A model generated the notes under the pieces. That model searched no databases. It was not told the DNA's origin and was given only the letters and a program-made list of their open reading frames with translations. Source: Trichosphaerium sp. ATCC 40318 (lineage: Eukaryota > Discosea > Flabellinia > Trichosidae). Taken from it: a stretch of DNA of 64,000 nt. Position numbers and translations under genes: made by a program. Shown here piece after piece: positions 8,751 through 18,325 of the stretch. The DNA lies in contig JALMLS010000185.1 of assembly GCA_038496445.1 (NCBI GenBank), forward strand, positions 46,901 to 110,900, read 5' to 3'. Each line of letters begins with the position of its first letter. Positions within the stretch are counted from its first letter, which is position 1.

Positions 8751-10778
8751 TGGAAGGTCATCTGTCGCTGTATTCGAACTGAGGATTTTCACTGATACAG
8801 CGCAATGATCTTGCTCGATTATAAACGTGGGATTACAGTTTACATAGCGTTGTTGTTGAAACTAAAAGGCTGATACAATATTTCAGCCTTGACCGTAAAG
8901 TGACATGATCAATCGCAATAGCGTAAGCAATACTCTCAAGTGATACCATTCGCGTGTATGACCGATTTACTAGATACTACAAAGGACGTGTACGTTAACG
9001 GTCTTTTTTTCTGTTTTTTTCGCTTTAATCAACTCTCGACATAAAATTACCCCTCGTTGTAGTCATTTAATGATGTTTACGGACTCTTACGTTATTCATC
9101 ATAGGTGTTCACCTCCCGTTACTGAAACCGTCTTAACGCCATCTACTAATATCCTGGACTTGCCTGTAGAGATAATAGCGTTAATTCTTGGGTTTGTGAA
9201 CAGCCCAAGATTCGCAGTAGTTCAGGTGCGAGAAGATCTCACTTTTTTTTTTGCTTTTTTTTTGCTTTTTTCCAAAATCATTTATTCTCAAGTGTGCGTG
9301 CCACTACATCAATGAAATGAATACTTAGCTGGTTGATTAGTGCTAATGCACTAGGGAAATTAACTACAAATGTAAAAATGAGGTTGTTCATTGATGTTGT
9401 AGAGCGAGAGATTTTGTTTTCATTGTCGCACAAGTATGACTTAACACTTTGGGACTGCTTCGCTGATGTTAAGCACATGGAGTCAAGTTTTTGTGCTTCG
9501 ACTACAGCTTACGCTTTTGTGATATTAACATATACCTTAAGAATGATGATACCAATCTTATCGTTTTTGTAAAGCTATCACAAAAGCGACTTAAGTTTTT
9601 GAACTTATTGCAGAATTGGATAATCTCATGACTTTTTTAGGTATGTTCCTTAATGGCTAGCATAGTATGGACACATGTAGGATACGGTAAATTAGCTCTA
9701 TCTTCAGAAGAACACTTTGATCAGTTTATAAAAAGACCACAATTATTAAAAAACACGTGTGTTGAAGTATACAGATATAAAGCAACAGATGAAGACATTA
9801 AAAAACTCTCTGGTATTAAAACAATATACTTGTATTGTCAAAACGTTAGTGATGAAGCAATAAAGGCTCTTGAGGGCGTACATACAATAGGACTAAGCTT
9901 ATGCCATGAAATAACAGATGAGAGTTTCAAGTCATTATCTGGAGTACACAAGATGAGACTGTTCGGTTGCAGGCAGATAACAAATGAAGGCATAAAGTCT
10001 CTTGCTGGGATTCATACTTTTGAGCTTCACAACTCAAGTAGCATAACAGATGATGGTATTGGAGCGTTAGGTGGTGTACATACTATAACTCTACAAGGGT
10101 CAAAAGTCTCTGATAAGGCTATTCAAAAACTATCAGGTGTTCACACTGCACGTCTTGCTGCTTGTAGGAAACTTAGTGATGTAGGTGTTGTAAGTCTTGC
10201 TGGTGTACATGAAATTAGTCTCTGGTAATAAGATGATAACAGATAAGAGTTTAATAGCACTTGCAGGTGTCCATACAATTAATCTGAGAGGATGTAAGAG
10301 TATAACAGATAAAGGTGTAAAGTCATTATCAGGTGTCTTTTCAATCGATATTACTGCTTGCAGGAGGATTACAGATAAAGGTGTTATTCCTTTGTCTCCT
10401 GATGTTAAGAAAATTTATTTGCTTGAAACGAGTGTTACAGATGCTAGTATTAAGGCTCTTGCTGGTGTTTATGAAATTAAAGTTTCAGGACCTAGGGTTA
10501 CAAGTGAAGGTATTAAAGCACTTTCTGGTGTACATGATATTACTATTTATGATATGGATTTAAGTGATGAAGCTTTAATGTCTCTTGAAGATGTCCATTC
10601 TCTCACATTGGACAAATGTATAATTAACCATGATATTATTACAGGGTTTAAAGATATGGACAAAGTTTGTACTCGTGATTGTAAGTATAAAAATGTATAG
10701 TTACAAATAAACTTAATTTCAAGCCAAGTTGTCATTTACAAAAGCTGTATAGATTTGGACCAATTTGGGTTGTGCTGT
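8721..10778. repeat. Left arm of ~2-kb inverted repeat
   Basis: About 2058 bases that match 11234-13281 in reverse complement with only scattered differences. The outer ends share ACAGCTTAGTCTACGC and the inner ends share CCAATTTGGGT. The arm carries an F-box/LRR gene and its upstream region. The spacer between the arms is about 455 bases. Confidence 0.93.
9070..10700 (+). pseudogene. F-box/LRR gene, left-arm copy broken by 2-bp deletion
   Basis: Same gene as 11304-12933 on the other arm. Exon 1 (ATG 9070) holds the F-box ILDLPVEIIALILGFV and ends at VVQ before GTGCGA. A middle exon encodes LISANALGKLTTNVKMRLF. The LRR exon (from about 9650) carries about 13 repeats of 23-24 residues. At about 10220 the sequence reads GTCTCTGGTAAT where the other arm has GTCTCTCTGGTAAT. 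The loss of one CT shifts the frame and stops at ISLW. The rest of the repeat domain stays open in another frame down to 10700, so the break is young. Confidence 0.85.
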
Positions 10779-10979
10779 TTAGAATTTGTTTGTTAAAATA
10801 CTTTTCAATGTAGCTTCTATTAGTAGCAAACACTGTGATTTCTGCTCACAAAATAGTTCATAAAGACACACCAATAAGATAACTTCACAGTTACCTATGC
10901 TCACAAACCATCTTGAAACTAAATTTAGCACTAGTAAAAAAACCAAGTAGCCTGTTACTGATGATAGTGTAATTATATG

Positions 10980-11190
10980 TTACTTCTTCTTATGGTATAC
11001 TTTAACACCTTTGGCTTTGAGTGATCTAATAGCTTCACATGTAATATTTTTGCAATAGTACAGGTACAATATTTTAACTCTGAACAATGGAACAACCCAA
11101 TTATCTGTCGCTTTTGTATATGGTAGGTTTATGCAGTGAGCACTTGCAAGGTTATTCATGCAATCACCAGTGATCCCTTTACAAGAAAAA
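10980..11190 (-). pseudogene. Orphan 3' tail of an LRR gene
   Basis: In the spacer between the inverted-repeat arms. Reading the minus strand gives LYLYYCKNITCEAIRSLKAK, then GVKVYHKKK and a stop, preceded by a segment containing ATDNWVVPLF. This is the terminal repeat of an F-box/LRR family member without its upstream part. A related tail lies at 25140-25230. No start or F-box is present nearby. Confidence 0.6.
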
Positions 11191-11233
11191 AGATCGATGT
11201 GGGCAATAAAGTAGTAAACAAGGTGACTTTACT

Positions 11234-13281
11234 ACCCAAATTGGTCAAAATCTATACAGTTGCTGTAAACAACCAACTCATTTGAAATTAGGTTTATTTG
11301 TAATTATACATTTTTATACTTACACTCCTGTATAAAAACTTTGTCCATATCTTTAAATCCTTTAATAATATCATAGTTAATTATACATTTGTCCAATGTG
11401 AGAGAATGGACATCTTCAAGAGACATTAAAGCTTCATCACTTAAATCCATATCATAAATAGTAATATCATGTACACCAGAAAGTGCTTTAATACCTTCAC
11501 TTGTAACCCTAGGTCCTGAAACTTTAATTTCATAAACACCAGCAAGAGCCTTAATACTAGCATATGTAACACTCGTTTCAAGCAAATAAATTTCCTTAAC
11601 ATCAGGAGATAAAGGAATAACACCTTTATCTGTAATCCTCCTGCAAGCAGTAATATCGATTGAAAAGACACCTGATAATGACTTTACACCTTTATCTGTT
11701 ATACTCTTACATCCTCGTAGACCAATCGTATGGACACCTGCAAGCGCTATTAAACTCTTGTCTGTTATCATCTTATTACCAGAGAGACTAATTTCATGTA
11801 CACCAGCAAGACTCATAACACCTACATCGCTAAGTTTCATACAAGCAGCAAGACATGCAGTGTGAACACCTGATAGTTTTTGAATAGCCTTATCAGATAC
11901 ATCTGACCCTTGTAGAGTTATAGTATGTACACCACCTAATGCTCCAATACCATCATCTGTTATGCTACTTGAGTTGTGAAGCTCAAAAGTATGAATCCCA
12001 GCAAGAGACTTTATGCCTTCATTTGTTATCCGCCTGCACCCGAACAATCTCATTTTGTGTACTCCAGATAATGACTTGAAACTCTTATCTGTTATTTTAT
12101 GGCATAAGCTTAGTCCTATTGTATGTACGCCCTCAAGAGACTTGACTGCTCGATCACTAATGTTTTGGCAATACAAGTATATTGTTTTAATACCAGAGAG
12201 TTTTTTAATGTCTTCATCTGTTGCTTTGTATCTGTATACTTCAACACACGTGTTTTTTAATAATTGTGGTCTTTTTATAAACTGATCAAAGTGTTCTTCT
12301 GAAGATAGAGATACTTTACCGTATCCTACATGTGTCCATACTATGCTAGCCATTAAGGAACATACCTAAAAAAGTCATGAGATTATCCAATTCTGCAATA
12401 AGTTCAAAAACTTAAGTCGCTTTTGTGATAGCTTTACAAAAGCGATAAGATTGGTATCATCATTCTTGAGGTATATTTTAATATCACAAAAACCTAAGTT
12501 GTAGTCGAAGCACAAAAACTTGACTCCATGTGCTTAACATCAGCGAAGCAGTCCCAAAGTGTTAAGTCATACTTGTGCGACAATGAAAACAAAATCTCTC
12601 GCTCTACAACATCAATGAACAACCTCATTTTTACATTTGTAGTTAATTTCCCTAGTGCATTAGCACTAATCAACCAGCTAAGTATTCATTTCATTGATGT
12701 TGTGGCGAGCACACTTGAGAATAATAGATTTTGGAAAAAAGCAAAAAAAAAGAAAAAAAAAAGTGAACTTCTCGCACCTGAACTACTGCGAATCTTGGGC
12801 TGTTCACAAACCCAAGAATTAACGCTATTATCTCTACAGGCAAGTCCAGGATATTAGTAGATGGCGTTAAGACGGTTTCAGTAACGGGAGGTGAACACCT
12901 ATGATGAATAACGTAAGAGTCCGTAAACATCATTAAATGACTACAACGAGGGGTAATTTTATGTCGAGAGTTGATTAAAGCGAAAAAAACAGAAAAAAAG
13001 ACCGTTAACGTACGCGTCCTTTGTAGTATCTAGTAAATCGGTCATACACGCGAATGGTATCACTTGAGAGTATCGCTTACGCTATTGCGATTGATGTCAC
13101 TTTACGGTCAAGGCTGAAATATTGTATCAGCCTTTTAGTTTCAACAACAACGCTATGTAAACTGTAATCCCACGTTTATTATCGAGCGCAAGATCAATGT
13201 GCTGTATCATTGAAAATCCTCAGTTCGAATGCAGCGACAGATGACCTTCCAGGCATCATTTCTAAGCGTAGACTAAGCTGT
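11234..13281. repeat. Right arm of ~2-kb inverted repeat
   Basis: Reverse complement partner of 8721-10778. It holds the intact F-box/LRR gene. Beyond 13281 the similarity stops, and the sequence there is not F-box/LRR, whereas the left arm abuts an older F-box/LRR gene. The left side is therefore likely the recipient of the duplication or the site of rearrangement. Confidence 0.93.
11304..12933 (-). CDS. F-box/LRR protein, intact copy
   Basis: Predicted SCF ubiquitin-ligase substrate adaptor. Three exons are inferred. Exon 1 starts at ATG 12933 and holds the F-box (NILDLPVEIIALILGFV, then NSPRFAVVQ). A middle exon encodes LISANALGKLTTNVKMRLF. The last exon, open from about 12360 to 11304, has 349 codons after its first ATG. 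It is built from about 13 repeats of 23-24 residues with the pattern ITDKGVKSLSGVHTI.L.GC, a cysteine-containing F-box-partner LRR type. The acceptor of the middle exon is uncertain because stops lie just before it. The C-terminus is ECKYKNV. The left-arm copy is broken, so this is the functional one. Similar F-box/repeat families are common in amoebae and their giant viruses (family knowledge, not tested here). Confidence 0.8.
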
Positions 13282-13836
13282 CAAACTACTTTTTCTGTGA
13301 TAAGACAAAAAACAAACAAAACATGCTTCTCATGGAGCTAACCTGTCTACAGCTGATGCATAGTAGGCAACTAAGCAAAACAAGCAGCTTCCTAGATTTG
13401 TAGCTATATTGGACTATTCAAGAAACGATTAACCAAATCACCGTTTTTCAGAAATACACTGTGAATACTCTTCTAGTAATGTCATAGGAGGAAGTCACAT
13501 GTGTTTTGAGATGCTACATAGGTGTTTCGTCGCCATCGCAGAAGTTCATTGGTGTCACTTCCTAAACTTCGGTTTTATGGTATTCTACGCTTTCTTAAAT
13601 CTTCAAAAGAACGCGCCATCACGTACACGACACTGCACTATATTAACAGAGTCCTGTTCTCCTTTTAAGCGTAATTCGTGAATAGTGTTTTTTCACGTAA
13701 CAATTAGACTTTGAGTTGTGTTCGCGTTTGAGCGAACGTAGCACTGTCTAGAGTTTTTAAGCGAAACGAGGTATTTTGACATTTGTTACTCGTTAAATGA
13801 ATCGAGAGCATTCAAAAATCATAAAGCACAACAAGA
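13282..13836. other. Intergenic
   Basis: No gene recognised on either strand. A 60-codon open frame at 13499-13681 has no features that set it apart from chance. Confidence 0.45.
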
Positions 13837-14244
13837 ATGCAGCAACACCAGTTCACCTTCAACGTTTCTGGGTCATGTAGACAAACCTCTACACATGCTC
13901 CAACAATAGCAACCTTATTACACGCCCAACAAAGCCCAGCGTCAGCAAACGCAAACGCAGGATGCATATTCAAGCACTTGGATAGTTTAAACACGCGTAG
14001 TGATAAATCTCAAGCGCATAGAATTCCATCGCAACTTGTTTTTTATCACATGGATTGTTCTAAAAGCGCTACAGAACAACCAGCCGTAACAATAAAAAAA
14101 ACTCCAATGAAACGGACTCTACAAAAACGAAAAAGTGTCATTGCAAGGCCATGCGCATTGAGGCTAACACCTCCAATACCTGGTAATTGTAGCTACCAAG
14201 AGCAAATAGCATACCTGCTACACTCATACGCGAACATCTTATAA
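13837..14244 (+). CDS. Hypothetical protein, 135 residues
   Basis: Single open frame from ATG 13837 to TAA with balanced, protein-like composition. It starts MQQHQFTFNVSGSCRQTSTH, has an Ala/Asn-rich stretch (ASANANAG), a Lys/Arg-rich centre (KKTPMKRTLQKRKS) and ends in SYQEQIAYLLHSYANIL, which may form a short helix. No family recognised. The basic centre suggests nucleic-acid or chromatin contact, but that is a guess. It lies divergent from nothing obvious and about 280 bases from the 3' end of kaptin. Confidence 0.5.
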   Translation: MQQHQFTFNVSGSCRQTSTHAPTIATLLHAQQSPASANANAGCIFKHLDSLNTRSDKSQAHRIPSQLVFYHMDCSKSATEQPAVTIKKTPMKRTLQKRKSVIARPCALRLTPPIPGNCSYQEQIAYLLHSYANIL

Positions 14245-14527
14245 AAGAATCCCGTAATTAACAAAACACACCACATGTACATACACAATCATGTAAACTA
14301 AACTAAAACAGAATTCCGACAAGAAAACTTCAGTCTACAATTTCTTTGTTTGACGACACACAACACGTACCATTCAATTAATTTCATGCACCAATCCGCT
14401 ACCCTCCAGTTGGGTTTTTAGTGCTTGTCTCAAAAGCTTATTTTAGGTAAAAGTTAGTGACCAAACAGAGAATTTTCATTTAACGAGGTCGATTATGTAA
14501 TCGAAAGTTTCTTTTTTACTTTTGTTT

Positions 14528-16411
14528 TCAGGATATCGAAAGACGAGATTCAAGATCTAAAATTTGGTTTACAAGGCCCAATCTATCTTGAATACGTTCT
14601 TTTACCTTACGCATATCTCTCTACAAGCAAGAAACTGTGAGTAACTGTACCTGAAGGAACAACAAATATAGCTTTTTTTTTCAATTGCACGTGAATTCGT
14701 TTTTTATTACTTGGTTTTTTTTTTTGATGAAAAATGACCGTGCCTGTAAGAAATGTACACCAACTGCAGTAACAACAAGTAACCCAGGAAGACCAGAATC
14801 GCTGAAATCCTCAAAGTACAAACCACATATTGGCGCTCCAAAATTACGCTTGAAAAGAAGTGTATACTCTGATCTTGCTGCAATATTTGTATGAGAGGAT
14901 ATCTCTTTTTCTTCATCAGTAGACTTGCTAGGACAGTATTTGTACACTAAAACAACACCTAAAAGAGAATTAAACAAGCTACCAGAAAGAGAATTGACTT
15001 GAACATAAAAACCTCACCTGACGCAGTTCCCAAGAAAATCTCACTGTCACCATCCCAATCATAGTCACCAATAGTTGACGTGGTTATAGTTCCATAACTT
15101 GTAGAATCTGGGAGGTAATGTACGTCACTTAAGCCATGCATAACGGACCTTAAGACAGGAAAGCGTTAACACTGTTGCAAAACAAGCAAACATTTACTCG
15201 TACCTAAAAACAGCTGCGAATCCAATTGCTGAGCCAACCAAAACGTTTAAACCTACATTTTCTTTACGCGGAGAGTTGGTTTCAACTGCTCTCGAATGTA
15301 TAGCTTTTAACAAATGGTTACGAGGCTCAACGGCTTTGCTACGATCTCTGAATGCTAATACTGTTGATAAAGGTCCATCTAAAAGCTTATTGTATATTCT
15401 AAATGTTTCTCCAGCTATCAAACGAATCAGCAGCGCCACAATAATCTCAGCAGTTTACCTTCGCGTTGCCGCACGTAAACTTGTAACAACCCGTTTTCAC
15501 ATGCCAACACACAGAACCTACGTGCAGTTGTATCTATGAGCCTTGCGTTGGAATCAACATCTAACGCTAAAACACATTCTTGAAAGCATTAAGGAGTAAA
15601 CAACGAAATATGAGCGTATGAAATATAGGAACTTGTAGGATACCGTCTGGTAAGTTTTTTGGAAGGAGTTCTGGGATTTGTTGCTGAATGCCTTCAAATA
15701 TCTGAAAGTTGCCAATCTCAGAACGATGATACGCGTATACACCATTATCAGACCCAGTAACTAGGAGAAGGGATTCTCCAGTCTTTTTTAATCTGATAAA
15801 TTCAATCAAAACTACAAACCGGATTTTATCATTACCTTGTACTCGATATTGCTATAGGTACGTAATCAACGCTTAACACTTGTCTGAACATGACACCTGG
15901 GGATAATTCTTGCCCATCGGAGCTTGACCCTGCTAGCAATTTGTCGTAAAAGTGTAACTGATATGATTTCTGCTTTTCTATCTAAATAGCTGAGCGTAGA
16001 GCGTTATTGGTTTAGTTGTACCTTTTCTACGACACCAACTGCAATTATTGGTACAGGAGCACTCAAATCAACGTAGCAACCCATACATACAATCCTTGTG
16101 CTATAGTATACCATTAACAACACAGAGCATGACAGTTTCACTAAATGTGGAGTACATTACCTCTTGTTGTAAAAATCAACGTTGAGAAGCTGCTTAGACA
16201 CTAATGCAAGGCTCCCATTATCATTCTTCACAACGTTAAACGCCAAAATGCCAGTTTCAACAGCTAAGACAACCTGTGGGTTAAAACAAGCTACAAGAGC
16301 AATATCGCGTACTGTATGGCCTTTTGGGCCGTATTGGACCAACGCGCTACTACAACGATTTGTACGGCCATTCACATGAAGGTAATCAAGTTCATCAAGT
16401 CCTACATCCAT
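14528..16411 (-). CDS. KPTN: Kaptin, KICSTOR complex subunit
   Basis: Kaptin is a beta-propeller protein. In animals it joins ITFG2, C12orf66 and SZT2 in KICSTOR, which places GATOR1 on lysosomes and restrains mTORC1 when nutrients are low. About ten exons can be joined from ATG 16411 (MDVGLDELDYLHVNGRTNR). Segments match the family along its length: LLLVTGSDNGVYAYHRSEIG, then QQIPELLPKNLPDG, ALDVDSNARLIDTTARRFCV, LDGPLSTVLAF, VLVGSAIGFAAVFR, TIGDYDWDGDSEIFLGTASG, VVLVYKYCPS, LFKRNFGAPICGLYFEDF and LLVVTAVGVHFLQ. The last exon gives RDMRKVKERIQDRLGLVNQ and a short coiled tail, as in animal kaptin. FG-GAP-like DWDGD is present. The gene looks intact. Its presence argues for a nutrient-sensing TORC1 branch in this organism. 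Confidence 0.87.
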
Positions 16412-16785
16412 AATACCATTACTTCAGTGTAATATTGCCACTTATCTCAAAATTGAAACACACAAAAAGCTTAACAATAATAAAAGGTAGCTTAATTTAA
16501 GATCTCTCAAAGACGTTATTTTTACAAGACATAATACAAGGTTGGATATAGCGGTTTGGCGCGTTAAAGAATTCAGCCAACACGATTTTTTTTTTGTAAG
16601 TTTCTGTTCGGCCATGCCATTAACCAGGTTTTTTTTTGTTGCAGATCACCACATCCTAAAAAGCTTGGTTAGAATATACACTTTGTGTACCGCCGAGAAT
16701 TATAATAAAAAAACGGCACGAAAATTAGACAAAAAAAAAAATCCTTGCTGGGGAGAAAACTACGTACTGCGTTTGTTACAGTTGT
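16412..16785. other. Intergenic between kaptin and Rac
   Basis: Carries the upstream region of kaptin and the 3' flank of the Rac gene. It is rich in T- and A-runs. A 105-codon open frame on the plus strand is low-complexity Phe/Lys-rich and is not considered a gene. Confidence 0.5.
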
Positions 16786-17785
16786 TTATAACAACGTGCA
16801 AACGCGTTTTCGCTTTACACGAACAGCGCCACCTGAACCATCCTAAAACACAATTTTAGAATACACGAGGTATGCTAGAATAAAACAATATACCTCATTA
16901 ACTGTAATAGAAACTACAGCACGCGCTGCTTCATCAAAAACTAATTTGAGACCTCTTTGAGTTAAAGCAGAGCACTCAACATAGCATGTAGCATTAATTT
17001 CTTTGCATAGTGACTCTCCTTGTTCAGTGGCGATTGGTTGTTGTCCTTGTGCGTCTAGTTCTTTGAGGGTGCCTTCTTCTTCACGTAAATCAATTTTTGT
17101 CCCAACCAATACGTATGGTGTATCAGGGCAATGATGACGAAGCTCTGGCCACCACTAACAAGTACTGTGTTAAAAAATTTGATTGTCACAAAGGGAAAAA
17201 GCGAACTCTAAAACGATAGCAAAACGCGTGTTATTGCGTATTTTTCAGTGTTAATGCGTACCCTTTTTTTTATATTCTCAAAGGAGCTTGGAGAGACCAA
17301 AGAAAAGCACATTAGAAACACATCAGTTTGAGGGTAGCACAAAGCGCGTAAACGATCATATTCTTCTTGTCCTGCACAAATACGGTTAATGGAGCGTATT
17401 TGGACCCTTTTTATTAAGATCACCTGCAGTATCCCATAAACCTAGATTGTATGGTGTGTCGTCTACCATGATAGCCGTGTTATACTAATAGAGTTATAAA
17501 AGGGTAACCACAACCAAACCCGAACAAATAATGTTTTTTTGTTTAGCATAAACGTACGTTATCAAAAACCGTGGGGACTAATCGAAAAAGCGTTAGAAAA
17601 CATGGTTTTATTAAAGATCAGTGCGCACCGTAATCCTGGGGAAACGTATTGTTCGAAAAGCTCATTAGCATGCAAGTCTTACCCACGGCGCCTACGCCTG
17701 TAAGCAAAACACAACATTCAAGAATCGTTGTTGCAAAAAAACAATACGCACCATCACCAACAACTACACACTTGATAGCCTGCAT
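16786..17785 (-). CDS. Rac-type Rho GTPase
   Basis: Rho-family GTPase controlling actin and membrane dynamics. Six or more exons from ATG 17785: [31 protein letters not shown] (switch I effector loop), [15 protein letters not shown] (switch II with the catalytic glutamine), [39 protein letters not shown], the Rho insert region [29 protein letters not shown] and the tail [18 protein letters not shown]. The tail has a polybasic patch and a CAAX box ending in leucine, which predicts geranylgeranylation and plasma-membrane targeting. For exon 2 the acceptor after GGCGTAG restores the canonical GDGAVGKT. All key residues are intact. Confidence 0.92.
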
Positions 17786-18325
17786 TGTTGCTTAGGAGAA
17801 GATGAAGAAGGAGTTCGTGTTAGGCTAAACTCTGCTTAAAATAGCCCGGAATGAGTTGCTTAAAAGCTTACTGAAAGACAACGTTCGCCACGATATATAG
17901 CGTTACAATACACAAAGCGTGGCCAAACTTAAGTGACGTAATCCCACAGTATTTGGAATTATTCTCCGTTTGGGAAGACAACTCCCTGTACCCCGATACG
18001 AGTACGCTACAAACTCGAATAGCGATTAATTTGTTGAACAACACTTTTTTCGTGCAAGTAAGCATCTCCACTACTTTTGGAGCTACGTTGCTCAATGTGC
18101 ATTCTCTTATCTTTCCAAAAATGTACTTGAAACGAAATTTCAAGCAACTCAGTACAAAATACTTCGCTGTCAATTTTTTTTTTTGATAATACAGTTGAAA
18201 CTTCTCTCCAGTACTTGAGTAGCGTAATAATTGCGGAGTATGACAAGAAAAGCTGTAGTGAGGCGACTATTACTCAAAAGTCAAGTGACGTCTTGATCTG
18301 AGTGTTTGTGTCGCTTCATTGTAGT
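17786..18325. other. Intergenic, possible divergent promoter
   Basis: Lies between the start of the minus-strand Rac gene and the start of the plus-strand SLC5 gene, so it probably contains both promoters. Short open frames on both strands overlap each other and show no domain. Confidence 0.5.

Noticed and set aside
9240-9275. Poly-T tracts as transcription terminators
   Set aside because: In this genome T-runs occur throughout introns, typically before acceptors. They are not evidence of termination here.
16542-16859. 105-codon plus-strand open frame between kaptin and Rac
   Set aside because: Its composition follows T- and A-runs, it overlaps the Rac 3' exon, and it shows no domain or splice support.
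17690-17760. Two-residue insertion in the Rac P-loop ([10 protein letters not shown])
   Set aside because: Using the acceptor six bases further on (GGCGTAG) gives the canonical GDGAVGKT. The insertion is a splice-choice artefact.
17868-18250. Overlapping open frames on both strands between Rac and SLC5
   Set aside because: The frames are short and mutually antisense, with no recognisable motif and a position typical of a divergent promoter.
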